Positions 15,674 to 24,138 of a DNA stretch of 64,000 nucleotides are shown here, in pieces; position 1 is the first letter of the stretch; every line of letters begins with the position of its first letter. This DNA is from Janthinobacterium lividum (lineage in GTDB: Bacteria; Pseudomonadota; Gammaproteobacteria; Burkholderiales; Burkholderiaceae_D). The notes beneath the pieces are model-generated. The model was given only the letters and a program-made list of their open reading frames with translations, made no database searches and was not told the origin of the DNA. The DNA is taken from assembly GCF_034424625.1 (NCBI RefSeq), contig NZ_CP139976.1, positions 1,674,001 through 1,738,000 of the forward strand. The letters run 5' to 3'. Made by a program: the position numbers and the translations under genes.

Positions 15674-16864
15674 ATGACCCCGATAGTGCGCAGTTTGCTG
15701 GAAACCGATCTGTATAAATTTACAATGTGGCAAGCGTTGCTGCACGGTCATCCGAATACCCATACCGAATACGAATTTGTCTGCCGCAACGCCACCGCTT
15801 TTCCCCTGGCCGAACTGAAGGGCGAACTGGAGGAACAGCTCGACCACCTGTGCTCGATGTCGTTTGCCGATGACGAGCTGGCCTATCTGCGCACCCTGCG
15901 CTTCATGAAGAGCGATTTCGTCGACTTTTTGACGGTGTTCCGCTTCCAGCGCAAATTCATCGACGTCAGCACGGATGGCGACACCCTGCTCGTGCATGCG
16001 GCCGGGCCGCAGGTGCACGTGATGGGCTTCGAGATTTTCGTGCTGTACATCATCAACGAACTGTATTTCCGCCGCTTCGACCTCGATGCGGCCATGCGCG
16101 AAGGGCGCCACCGCCTGGGCTTGAAAGTGGCGGCCGTCAAGGAATTCGGCAAGCTGCCGCGGCGCAAGCATCCGTTCGAGTTTTCCGACTTCGGCGTGCG
16201 CCGGCGCTTTTCCGGCGCCTGGCATGACGAGGTGGTGCAACGGCTGGCGCGCGAGGTGCCCGAATATTTCAAGGGCACGTCGAATGTCTACCTGGCGAAA
16301 AAGCTGGGCATCGTGCCGATCGGCACCATGGCGCATGAATACATGCAATCGTTCCAGTCCTTCGGCGTGCGCCTGCGCGACTTCCAGAAGGCGGCACTCG
16401 AGGATTGGGTGCAGGAATACCGGGGCGACCTGGGCATCGCCCTGACGGACGTGGTCGGCATGGATGCCTTTTTGGCCGACTTCGACCTGTATTTCGCCAA
16501 GCTGTTCGACGGCTTGCGCCACGATTCGGGCGACCCCGTCGAGTGGGGCGAGAAGGCGCTGGCCCACTACGCGGCCCTGCGCATCGACGCCAATACCAAG
16601 CGCCTCGTGTTTTCCGACGGGCTGGACCTGGACAAGGCGTTTGCGCTGTACCAGCACTTTGCCGACCGCATCATGACGGGCTTTGGCATCGGCACCAATC
16701 TCACCAACGATGTCGGTTTGACGCCGCTCAACATCGTCATGAAACTGGTGCGCTGCAATGGCCAGTCCGTGGCGAAACTGTCTGATTCGCCGGGCAAGAC
16801 CCTGTGCAAGGATGAAACCTTCCTCGCGTATTTACGGCAGGTGTTTCACCACCCGGCAGTGTAG
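15674..16864 (+). CDS. pncB: nicotinate phosphoribosyltransferase
   Basis: A 396-residue enzyme, close to the 400 residues of E. coli PncB. It begins [25 protein letters not shown], the family's conserved substrate-site start, and contains RHDSGDP for PRPP binding and [11 protein letters not shown] for the phosphate. It converts nicotinate and PRPP, with ATP hydrolysis, to nicotinate mononucleotide in the cytoplasm. The start is ATG 15674, with GGAG about 10 bases upstream. It lies 77 bases after the nicotinamidase-like gene. Confidence 0.95.
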   Translation: MTPIVRSLLETDLYKFTMWQALLHGHPNTHTEYEFVCRNATAFPLAELKGELEEQLDHLCSMSFADDELAYLRTLRFMKSDFVDFLTVFRFQRKFIDVSTDGDTLLVHAAGPQVHVMGFEIFVLYIINELYFRRFDLDAAMREGRHRLGLKVAAVKEFGKLPRRKHPFEFSDFGVRRRFSGAWHDEVVQRLAREVPEYFKGTSNVYLAKKLGIVPIGTMAHEYMQSFQSFGVRLRDFQKAALEDWVQEYRGDLGIALTDVVGMDAFLADFDLYFAKLFDGLRHDSGDPVEWGEKALAHYAALRIDANTKRLVFSDGLDLDKAFALYQHFADRIMTGFGIGTNLTNDVGLTPLNIVMKLVRCNGQSVAKLSDSPGKTLCKDETFLAYLRQVFHHPAV

Positions 16865-16872
16865 GTGCCTGT

Positions 16873-17172
16873 CTAGAAGCCCGTCACTACCGTGTTCATG
16901 TGCTCGACCTGGGGCGGGGCGGCAAAGAATTCACCCACCAGGCCGCGCCATGCCTGGAAGTCGTCGCTGCCGCGGAAATGCACGGTATGGTCTTCCAGGG
17001 TCGTCCAGCCCACCACCAGGCGGTAGGCATCGCCGTTTTCGATCGAGCGCTCCAGGCGCATCGATTCGCAGCCGCGTGCGCGCTGGAACAGGGGGATGGC
17101 TTTCGTCACGGCCGCTTCGAAGGCAGCATGCGTGGCCGATTTGATCTGGATGTGGGCAATTTCAAAAATCAT
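16873..17172 (-). CDS. antibiotic biosynthesis monooxygenase (ABM) domain protein
   Basis: A 99-residue protein starting MIFEIAHIQIKSATHAAFEAAV and containing the ABM-type beta-alpha-beta-beta pattern with GCESMRLERSIENGDAYRLVVGWTT and a late FRGSDDFQAWR helix. Small ABM proteins are dimeric, cofactor-free oxygenases or haem-handling proteins; the real substrate here is unknown. It converges on pncB. The longer open frame to 17520 overlaps the next gene and is not used. Confidence 0.75.
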   Translation of the reverse strand: MIFEIAHIQIKSATHAAFEAAVTKAIPLFQRARGCESMRLERSIENGDAYRLVVGWTTLEDHTVHFRGSDDFQAWRGLVGEFFAAPPQVEHMNTVVTGF

Positions 17173-17239
17173 GGCAAGTTCCACTGAGGAATGAAGGAAG
17201 CTTGATCTTGCCATAATTTCGCCGCGCAGGGGGAGGACG

Positions 17240-17578
17240 TCAGCCTGCAAGCGCCTGTGCGCTTGCGCGCTGGCCGCCCGCGTGGCTGGCCGTGCGCTGG
17301 TCGATATCGCAGCCGTGATACGCCTGCACGATGGCGTGCGCCCGTTCCCGTTCCTGCGGGGTGCCGATGGCCACGACGAGGCGGAACATGCCGCGCCATG
17401 CGGCCTTGCCCTGTATGGGGACGGTGGGGACGGCCTCGTCGTCGACCGTGTCGAGCTGCACGGCGTATGCGGGGAACCCATCGTCGAGCAGGGCGCTGCG
17501 GGCCTGCTGCGCATCGGCAAAATGGTCGAAGATACGGATCAGGGCAGATGGGGCAAGGGAATGCGTGGCGGTGCTCAT
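17240..17578 (-). CDS. hypothetical protein
   Basis: A 112-residue protein with a plausible ferredoxin-like fold: LIRIFDHFADAQQARSALLDDGF, then a central beta segment (YAVQLDTVDDEA), and GMFRLVVAIGTPQERERAHAIVQAYHG. This pattern is like proteins that carry one domain of a general-stress type flavour, but I do not recognise the family. The C-terminus is Gln/Ala-rich. It lies 67 bases upstream of the ABM gene on the same strand, a probable unit. Confidence 0.6.
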   Translation of the reverse strand: MSTATHSLAPSALIRIFDHFADAQQARSALLDDGFPAYAVQLDTVDDEAVPTVPIQGKAAWRGMFRLVVAIGTPQERERAHAIVQAYHGCDIDQRTASHAGGQRASAQALAG

Positions 17579-17773
17579 GGTCTGGCTCTCGGAAGGTGTC
17601 GTTTGAATTTGACCGGCAAGCCTGTAAAAAATTCTGCCTCAGCCTGTAAAATCCTCGATCAAGGCGCAAAAGTTTGATAAATATCCAGTATGGCTGCCAA
17701 GTCGCGCTAAGATACGCCTTGCGGTGCATCCTGCAGGCAGGGATGCGGGATCAATCTTTCATAGGAGAACTAA

Positions 17774-18355
17774 ATGGCAGCGAAGAAAATTCTGTTTTTG
17801 ACCGGCGATTTTGCAGAAGATTATGAAACGATGGTGCCCTTCCAGGCCCTGCTGATGCTCGGCCATACCGTGCATGCCGTCTGTCCCGGCAAGAAAAGCG
17901 GCGAGACGATCAAGACGGCCATCCACGATTTCGAGGGCGACCAGACATATACAGAAAAGCCGGGCCATTTGTTCACCCTGAACGCCAGCTTCGACGAGAT
18001 CGACCCGGCCCACTATGACGCCGTGATGATCGCCGGCGGCCGCGCCCCCGAATATCTGCGCCTGAACGAGAAAGTCATCGCCGCCGTGCGCCATTTCGCC
18101 GAGGCGGGCAAGCCTGTCGCGGCCGTCTGCCACGGCGCGCAATTGCTGGCCGCCGCCGACGTCATCCGCGGCAAGCGCATTTCCGCCTATCCCGCCTGCG
18201 CGCCGGAAGTGAAACTGGCGGGCGGCACGTATGCCGACATCGCCGTCACGGACGCCGTCACGGATGGCCAGTTCGTCACGGCCCCCGCCTGGCCTGCGCA
18301 TCCGGCCTGGCTGGCGCAGTTCGTCAAGCTGCTCGGTACCGAGATCCGTTTGTAA
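17774..18355 (+). CDS. DJ-1/PfpI family protein
   Basis: A 193-residue single-domain protein of the type 1 glutamine-amidotransferase-like fold. The nucleophile-elbow cysteine is in [11 protein letters not shown] (about residue 116), and the glutamate/aspartate partner is in the [11 protein letters not shown] start. AGGAGAAC precedes ATG 17774. Members act as deglycases, chaperones or proteases under stress; the actual reaction cannot be decided here. Downstream of it lies the NarX-like kinase, 64 bases on. Confidence 0.85.
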   Translation: MAAKKILFLTGDFAEDYETMVPFQALLMLGHTVHAVCPGKKSGETIKTAIHDFEGDQTYTEKPGHLFTLNASFDEIDPAHYDAVMIAGGRAPEYLRLNEKVIAAVRHFAEAGKPVAAVCHGAQLLAAADVIRGKRISAYPACAPEVKLAGGTYADIAVTDAVTDGQFVTAPAWPAHPAWLAQFVKLLGTEIRL

Positions 18356-18419
18356 CCTTTACCAGCCCGGCAGGCCGCAGCGCTTGCCGGGCGCATCACT
18401 TTTCAGATTCGAGTTCTTC

Positions 18420-19652
18420 ATGCATGCGCTGCGCAGTCAATCTTCCCGCAAACAACTTCCAGCCTCGCGCTGGCGCCAGCGCCGCCTGGCGCAAGCCGCA
18501 TCGGGCCTGAGCGCCGCGCAGGAACGCCAGCTGGCCACCCTGCACGAGATTTCCACCTTGCTGGCGGGGCAGCACGCCATCGATGCGCTGTGCCGTGGCT
18601 TCCTGCGCCACGTGATGCAGTTCGCGCAGGCCGAAGGGGGCACCGTGCGCATCCTCGACCCGCAGCACGATACCGTGCATATCATCGTGCACGAGGGCAT
18701 TTCCGATGCCATGGTGGAAGAGGAACACTGCATCCGCAACAACGATTGCCTGTGCGGCGCGGCCGTGGCGCAGGGCGTGATCCAGATCCGCGATTTCCGC
18801 CAGGTCGATGCGCTGCAGCGCTACCGTTGCCAGGACGAAGGCTTTATTGCCATCGCCGTCTTTCCCATCCTTGCGCGCGAGCAGGTAGTGGGCAGTTTTT
18901 CGCTGCACTTTGCGCAGCCGCAAGCCGTGCAGGCGCAGCAGCAGGGCTGGCTGGAAACCCTGGGTCAGAGCCTGGGTATCGCCATCGAAAACCAGCGCCT
19001 GATTGCGCGCGAAAAGGAATTTGCCGTGGCGCGCGAACGCAGCCTGCTGGCCGAAGGCTTGCACGACAGCATCGCGCAAAGCCTCAATTTCATCAGCCTG
19101 CAAGTGCAGATGCTCGACGATTCCGTGCGCCGGGGGCAGCTCGACGAAGCGGCCGAAGTGTTGCCGCTGATGCGCATGGGCGTCGAGCAAAGCTACCAGG
19201 ACGTGCGCGAATTGCTGGTCAATTTCCGCACGCGCTGGCATGGCAGCGACCTCGAAAGCAAGCTCACGGAAGTGCTGGCCAAGTTCGAGCTGCAGACGGG
19301 CGTCACGGGAACCCTGGAGATGAGCGGCAATGGCGCTCCGCTGGCGCCGGAACAGCAGTTGCAGATCCTGTTCATCGTGCAGGAAGCGCTGTCGAATATC
19401 CGCAAGCACGCGCAAGCGGGCAGCGTGACGCTGCGCGTGGAAAACGGGCGCGATTTTGCGCTGCAGGTGCGCGACGATGGCGAAGGCTTTGCCGCCAACT
19501 TGCGCGACAAGAAAACGGAATTGCAGATCGGCTTGCGTATCATGCAGGAACGGGCCGAGCGGCTCGGTGCGCAATTTGCCATCGACAGCCGGCCCGGCGC
19601 CGGCACGACGATCTCGCTGGCCTTGCCGGCAGCCCGGCGCCAGGCCGCGTAA
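18420..19652 (+). CDS. soluble NarX-like sensor histidine kinase with Cys-cluster GAF domain
   Basis: A 410-residue cytosolic kinase: GAF domain about 40-195, HisKA_3 dimerisation helix with phospho-accepting His215 (EGLHDSIAQSL), and a HATPase_c domain with N-box (EALSNIRKHA) and G-box (RDDGEGF). The GAF part has four cysteines (104, 110, 112, 137), resembling the cysteine cluster of the NarX/NarQ central module, but there is no transmembrane or periplasmic nitrate-sensing part. ATG 18420 is chosen; the earlier in-frame part overlaps the DJ-1 gene. It pairs with the NarL-like gene 3 bases downstream. Confidence 0.87.
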   Translation: MHALRSQSSRKQLPASRWRQRRLAQAASGLSAAQERQLATLHEISTLLAGQHAIDALCRGFLRHVMQFAQAEGGTVRILDPQHDTVHIIVHEGISDAMVEEEHCIRNNDCLCGAAVAQGVIQIRDFRQVDALQRYRCQDEGFIAIAVFPILAREQVVGSFSLHFAQPQAVQAQQQGWLETLGQSLGIAIENQRLIAREKEFAVARERSLLAEGLHDSIAQSLNFISLQVQMLDDSVRRGQLDEAAEVLPLMRMGVEQSYQDVRELLVNFRTRWHGSDLESKLTEVLAKFELQTGVTGTLEMSGNGAPLAPEQQLQILFIVQEALSNIRKHAQAGSVTLRVENGRDFALQVRDDGEGFAANLRDKKTELQIGLRIMQERAERLGAQFAIDSRPGAGTTISLALPAARRQAA

Positions 19653-19655
19653 CAG

Positions 19656-20333
19656 ATGACTTATCCCTATCAGGCAACAAACATAGTGAACGCACCAATC
19701 AAAATCCTGCTGGTCGATGACCACACCTTGCTGCGCAGCGGCGTCAAGCTGCTGTTGCAGCGCAATCCTCAATTCCAGGTGGTGGGCGAGGCTTCGAACG
19801 GGCTTGACGGCGTGCGCCTGACGGCCGAACTGCGGCCCGACGTGGTGCTGATGGATTTGAACATGCCCGGCGTGTCCGGCGTCGAGGCGCTGCAGCTGAT
19901 CTTGCAGGACCTGCCGCAGATGGTCGTGCTGATGCTGACCGTGTCGGAAAACGCGGCCGACCTGGGCGCGGCCCTGCGCGCTGGCGCACGCGGCTACTTG
20001 CTGAAAAATATCGAAGCCGAGCAGCTGGGCCAGGCCATTTGCCGCGCCGCCGCCGGCGAATCCGTGATTGCCGACGCCATGACGGCCAAGCTCGTGTCGC
20101 AGTTCCGCGCGGGGCAGAATGCGCCCCAGGCCGACTATGACAAACTGACGCCGCGCGAACGGGAAGCCATGGCCTGCCTGGCGCAAGGACTGAGCAACAA
20201 GGAAATCGCGCGCCAGCTGGATGTGGCCGAAAGCACGGTGAAAATCCACGTGCAAAACATCCTCAAAAAGCTTAAGCTCAGCAGCCGCGTGCAGATCGCC
20301 GTCTACGCCGTCGAGCGCGAATTGAGTAAATAA
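19656..20333 (+). CDS. NarL/FixJ-type response regulator
   Basis: A 225-residue regulator with a receiver domain (acidic pocket Asp21/Asp22, phospho-acceptor Asp67 in VVLMDLNMPG) and a C-terminal LuxR/NarL helix-turn-helix (KLTPREREAMACLAQGLSNKEIARQLDVAEST...). It begins 3 bases after the NarX-like kinase gene and is its evident partner. Together they probably respond to a redox, oxygen or nitrogen-oxide signal and act on promoters outside this window. Confidence 0.93.
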   Translation: MTYPYQATNIVNAPIKILLVDDHTLLRSGVKLLLQRNPQFQVVGEASNGLDGVRLTAELRPDVVLMDLNMPGVSGVEALQLILQDLPQMVVLMLTVSENAADLGAALRAGARGYLLKNIEAEQLGQAICRAAAGESVIADAMTAKLVSQFRAGQNAPQADYDKLTPREREAMACLAQGLSNKEIARQLDVAESTVKIHVQNILKKLKLSSRVQIAVYAVERELSK

Positions 20334-20384
20334 AGATCAAACAACGCGCAAATAGTGCGCAAGGAATCCGCGATTGTTTGATCT
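20334..20384. repeat. inverted repeat between narL-like and crp/fnr-like genes
   Basis: Perfect 11-base arms AGATCAAACAA (20334-20344) and TTGTTTGATCT (20374-20384), with a smaller GCGCA...TGCGC hairpin inside. It starts right after the stop codon of the response regulator. It may be a terminator-like stem or a binding site; orientation of the TTGAT cores is opposite to an FNR box. Confidence 0.55.
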
Positions 20385-20488
20385 GCATGGCGTTCCGGCC
20401 TAGACAACCCTAGTTCCTTTGACGTATGGCCTTGACCGTGCCTGCGCATTACACTCTTAGTCATTCGCTAATCTAATAAGAGAGTGTC

Positions 20489-21184
20489 ATGCATAAGGTC
20501 AACGTCGATGGCTTGCTATCGAGCCAGGCTCTGTTCCGCCATATTTCCCCTTCGCAATTAGAGCAATTGCGCCAGGATGTCGTGCGCGTCGAAGTGGAAA
20601 AAGGCAAAGTGCTGTTCCGCAAGGGCGAAGTGGCGGAAGGCGCCTATGTGGTGGTCTTCGGCCTCGTCAAGCTGAGCGTGTTTTCCATGGAAGGCACGGA
20701 CAAGGTACTGGAATTGATCCGTCCGGGCCAGAGCTTCGGCGAAGCCATGATTTTCCTCGATGAACCGTACCCATTCTGCGCCGAAGCGCTCGAGCACTGC
20801 CTGCTGCTGCGCATCCCGCCGCACGCGCTGCTGCGCCTGCTGGACCAGTCGCCACGCATCGCGCGCCAGATGATGAACAGCCTGTCGCACCACCTGATGG
20901 GTTTTATCCGCAACGTGGAACGCTGCTCCGTGCAGAACGCCACCCAGCGCGTGGTCGAGTACCTGTTGCAGGCGTCGGACCAGCAGCGTTCGAACGAGGT
21001 CAAACTGGACCTGAAGAAAAGCTTGCTGGCATCGTTTTTGAACCTGGCGCCTGCCACCCTGTCGCGCGTGCTGCACCAGCTGACGGACTTGCACCTGATT
21101 AAAGTCAGCGGTTCGCTGATCCAGATCCAGCCGGACGCCTTGAAAACCTACCGCCATGGTTCTACCGCGGCCATGCTGAACTAA
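20489..21184 (+). CDS. Crp/Fnr family transcriptional regulator (Dnr-like)
   Basis: A 231-residue regulator: cyclic-nucleotide-type sensor fold about 15-130 (HIS...GKVLFRKGEVAEGAYVVVFGLVKLSV), long dimerisation helix about 130-155, winged HTH in the last 80 residues (SLLASFLNLAPATLSRVLHQL). It lacks the N-terminal four-cysteine Fe-S ligand set of FNR, so it groups better with the Dnr/NnrR-type NO-responsive regulators, where haem is the cofactor. Position next to a NarX/NarL pair supports a respiratory role. Its stop overlaps the convergent MFS stop. Confidence 0.8.
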   Translation: MHKVNVDGLLSSQALFRHISPSQLEQLRQDVVRVEVEKGKVLFRKGEVAEGAYVVVFGLVKLSVFSMEGTDKVLELIRPGQSFGEAMIFLDEPYPFCAEALEHCLLLRIPPHALLRLLDQSPRIARQMMNSLSHHLMGFIRNVERCSVQNATQRVVEYLLQASDQQRSNEVKLDLKKSLLASFLNLAPATLSRVLHQLTDLHLIKVSGSLIQIQPDALKTYRHGSTAAMLN

Positions 21185-22371
21185 GCTTTTTCAGCAGGCA
21201 AGGTCAGTCGCCAGAACAGCAGGGCGAGCAAGCTGACCGCCGCGCCCAGCGCGCATACCCCATGCCAGCCCGCCAGCGCATACACGCTGGTGGCGGCAAT
21301 CGCACCGAGTCCGCTTCCCACCGCATAAAACAGCATGTAGCACGCCACCAGACGGCTGTGCGCATCGCTATCCTGCTTGAAAATCAGGCTCTGGTTCGTC
21401 ACGTGGATGGCCTGGCCCGCCAGGTCCAGCGCGATGATGCCGACGATCAAGGGCCACAGGGCCGCGCCCGCAAAGCTCAGCGGCAGCCATGCGGCCAGCA
21501 GCAGCAACAGGGCCGCGCCCGTCGTCCACTGCGCGCGTCCGCCGTCGGCCAGCGCCCCGGCACGCGCCGCGCCCAGCGCGCCGATCACGCCCACCAGGCC
21601 AAACGCGCCGATGGCCGCATGCGAATAGCCTTGCGCCGTCAACGGCAGCACCAGGGCGCTCCAGAAAATATTGAAAACGGCAAACATCAGCAGGGCCAGC
21701 ATGCCCCTTACGCGCAGTACCTTGTGGTGCAGCAGCATGTCCAGCATCGAGGCGAGCAGGGCACCGTAGCCCAGCCGTCGATTGGCCGGCTGCGCCGGCG
21801 GCAGCTTGCGCCACAGCAGCAACAGCAGGGCGCAAGCGATGGCCGCCGAAACAAAATACACGGCGCGCCAGTCGGCGAGATCGGCCACTACGCCGGACAG
21901 GGTGCGCGCCAGCAGCAAGCCGATCACCACGCCGCCCTGCGCCATGCCGACGACTCTGCCCCGCTCATGGCTGGCTGCCGCGCTGGCCGCATAGGCGATC
22001 AAGCCCTGCGTCATGGCCGTGCCCAGCAGACCCACCAGCAGCATGCCGCCCAGCAAACCGGCCGTGGAATGGGCGCAGCCCAGCGCCGCCAAGGTCATGG
22101 CCAGCAAACCCAGCTGGAACAGGGTCAGCCGGCGCCGGTTCAGCATGTCGCCCAGCGGTACGAGCAAGAGCAGGGCCAGCGCGCAGCCGAGTTGCGTGGC
22201 AGTGACGACCATGCCGCTGGCAGCGTCCGTCATGCCGAATTCGTGCGCCAGGGTGGCGAGTAAAGGCTGGGCGTAATACACATTGGCCACGCTGAGGCCG
22301 GCCGCCGTGGCAAATAGCCAGACGAGGGAAGGGGGAAGTGCTGTCGTGATGGGTGGGTTGGTATCGCGCAT
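21181..22371 (-). CDS. MFS transporter
   Basis: A 396-residue major facilitator protein with twelve predicted hydrophobic helices and a motif-A-like loop between helices 2 and 3 (PLGDMLNRRRLTLFQ). The start is placed at ATG 22371 (MRDTNPPITT); the longer frame begins with TTG. It is divergent from the HxlR regulator. An imperfect inverted repeat of AGTAGTTT/AAAACTAGT type lies between the two genes at about 22385-22407 and could be the regulator's operator. Likely an exporter; substrate unknown. Confidence 0.88.
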   Translation of the reverse strand: MRDTNPPITTALPPSLVWLFATAAGLSVANVYYAQPLLATLAHEFGMTDAASGMVVTATQLGCALALLLLVPLGDMLNRRRLTLFQLGLLAMTLAALGCAHSTAGLLGGMLLVGLLGTAMTQGLIAYAASAAASHERGRVVGMAQGGVVIGLLLARTLSGVVADLADWRAVYFVSAAIACALLLLLWRKLPPAQPANRRLGYGALLASMLDMLLHHKVLRVRGMLALLMFAVFNIFWSALVLPLTAQGYSHAAIGAFGLVGVIGALGAARAGALADGGRAQWTTGAALLLLLAAWLPLSFAGAALWPLIVGIIALDLAGQAIHVTNQSLIFKQDSDAHSRLVACYMLFYAVGSGLGAIAATSVYALAGWHGVCALGAAVSLLALLFWRLTLPAEKA

Positions 22372-22462
22372 GGGCTTGTATATAAGTAGTTTCAAATTAA
22401 AACTAGTTGGAGTCTACGCCGAGAAGTTTTAAAATGCAACCAGTCAATCCTGGAGAATGCCC

Positions 22463-22915
22463 GTGGCCAAGCGCAAGAGCCTGAAAACCGACCCCTGTCC
22501 CGTGGCGCGCGCGCTCGACGCGATCGGCGAGCGCTGGTCGCTCCTGATCGTGCGCGACGCCTTCGACGGCATGCGCCGCTTTGGCGAATTCCAGAAAAGC
22601 CTGGGCGTGGCGAAGAACATCCTGGCCGACCGCCTGCACACCCTGGTGGAAGAGGGCATCTTTACGGTTGCCCCCGCCTCGGACGGCACGGCGTACCAGG
22701 AATACGTGCTGACGCAAAAGGGGCTGGCGCTGTTTCCCGTCGTCGTAGGCTTGCGCCAGTGGAGCGAGGAGCAATTGTTCGAGGCGGGCGAGGCGCATTC
22801 CACCTTGCTGCAACGCGGTTCAGGCTTGCCCGTGCGCCGCATGGACGTGCTGGCAGCGGATGGGCACGTGTTGCAGGCGGGCGACACGGTCGTGCACAAG
22901 GTGTTGCCGCAATGA
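22463..22915 (+). CDS. HxlR family transcriptional regulator
   Basis: About 150 residues with the HxlR winged helix: PCPVARALDAIGERWSLLIVRDAF, then LGVAKNILADRLHTLVEEGI. The N-terminal Cys (PCPV, about residue 13) is the usual redox-sensing cysteine position. GTG 22463 has a GGAG at 7 bases; the ATG at 22457 is too close to it. It is divergent from the MFS exporter and overlaps the next gene by 4 bases (ATGA), so it may control both. Confidence 0.88.
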   Translation: MAKRKSLKTDPCPVARALDAIGERWSLLIVRDAFDGMRRFGEFQKSLGVAKNILADRLHTLVEEGIFTVAPASDGTAYQEYVLTQKGLALFPVVVGLRQWSEEQLFEAGEAHSTLLQRGSGLPVRRMDVLAADGHVLQAGDTVVHKVLPQ

Positions 22916-24135
22916 GCCGCGTGGCCGTGCTGGGCGGGGGCATCACGGGCGTGACGACGGCGTATGCGCTGGCGAAACGGGGCGTGGGCGTGACCCTGAT
23001 CGAGCGTCACCGCTATGCCGCCATGGAAACGTCATACGCGAACGGCGGGCAATTGTCGGCCTCGCATGCGGAAGTGTGGAATCACAAGGCAACGATACTC
23101 AACGCCTTGAAATGGATGGCGCGGCGCGATGCGCCGCTGCTGCTGCATCCATGGCCCAGCTGGCACAAGCTGAGCTGGTTTGCGGAGTTTCTTGCCGCCA
23201 TGCCCGCCTACGAGCGCAACACCATCGCCACGGCGCGCATGGCGATCGCCGCGCGCGAACATTTGTTTGCCTGGGCGAAAGAGGAAAATATAGCTTTCGA
23301 TCACCGCCGCGCCGGCATCCTGCATGTGTACCGGGAGCGTGCCGGCTTCGAGCGGGCGGCCGAGGTGTCGCGCCTGCTGGCACAGGGCGGACTGGAGCGG
23401 CGCGCCGTCACGCGGCAGGAAATGCGCGCCATCGAGCCGACCTTGCAGGGCGACTTTTACGGCGGCTACTATACGGACAGCGATTCCACGGGCGACATCC
23501 ACAAGTTCACCAGCGGCCTGGCCGATGCCTGCGTGCGCCTGGGCGTGGCGTGCCGCTATGGTGCACAGGTCACGGCGCTGGTGCGCGAACACGGCAAGGT
23601 GCGCATTAGCGTGGGAGACGGCGTGGGCGAGGACAGCACCCTGTTCGACGCCGTCGTGATTTGCGCGGGCACGGCCAGCCGCGCCCTGGCCGCATCGCTG
23701 GGCGACCATGTGAATGTGTATCCCGTGAAAGGGTACTCGATTACCGTGCAGCTCGGTGACCTTGCCAGCCGCGCGGCGGCGCCGTCCGTCAGCCTGCTCG
23801 ACGATGCCACCAAGCTGGTCAGCAGCCGCCTGGGCGAAGACCGGCTCAGAGTGGCGGGCACGGCCGAATTCAACGGCATCAACCACGATATCCGCGCCGA
23901 CCGCATCCGGCCACTGCTGCGCTGGGTCGAGCAGTGCTTTCCCGGTATCAATACGCGCAAGGTGATCCCTTGGGCGGGCTTGCGCCCCATGCTGCCGGAC
24001 ATGCTGCCGAAAGTAGGGCCGGGAAAGGCGCCGGGCGTGTACTACAACACGGGCCACGGTCACCTGGGCTGGACCCTGGCGGCGGCCACGGCCGAGATGG
24101 TGGCGCAGCAAGTGGCTGCCGTGGCGCGGAATTGA
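22912..24135 (+). CDS. FAD-dependent D-amino-acid dehydrogenase-like oxidoreductase
   Basis: A 407-residue FAD enzyme. The dinucleotide-binding GGGITGVTTAYALAKRG is at residues 8-25, followed by the ERHRYAAMETSYANGGQLSAS motif of DadA-type enzymes, and the C-terminal FAD-binding GHGHLGWTLAAATAEM. These features match the D-amino-acid dehydrogenase small-subunit family, which oxidises D-amino acids at the inner membrane with quinone as acceptor. ATG overlaps the HxlR stop. Without alanine racemase alongside, substrate is uncertain. Confidence 0.87.
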   Translation: MSRVAVLGGGITGVTTAYALAKRGVGVTLIERHRYAAMETSYANGGQLSASHAEVWNHKATILNALKWMARRDAPLLLHPWPSWHKLSWFAEFLAAMPAYERNTIATARMAIAAREHLFAWAKEENIAFDHRRAGILHVYRERAGFERAAEVSRLLAQGGLERRAVTRQEMRAIEPTLQGDFYGGYYTDSDSTGDIHKFTSGLADACVRLGVACRYGAQVTALVREHGKVRISVGDGVGEDSTLFDAVVICAGTASRALAASLGDHVNVYPVKGYSITVQLGDLASRAAAPSVSLLDDATKLVSSRLGEDRLRVAGTAEFNGINHDIRADRIRPLLRWVEQCFPGINTRKVIPWAGLRPMLPDMLPKVGPGKAPGVYYNTGHGHLGWTLAAATAEMVAQQVAAVARN

Positions 24136-24138
24136 GCC

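Noticed and set aside
20334..20384. Inverted repeat as an FNR/Dnr box
   Set aside because: The TTGAT and ATCAA cores are in the reversed order and 29 bases apart, unlike TTGAT-N4-ATCAA.
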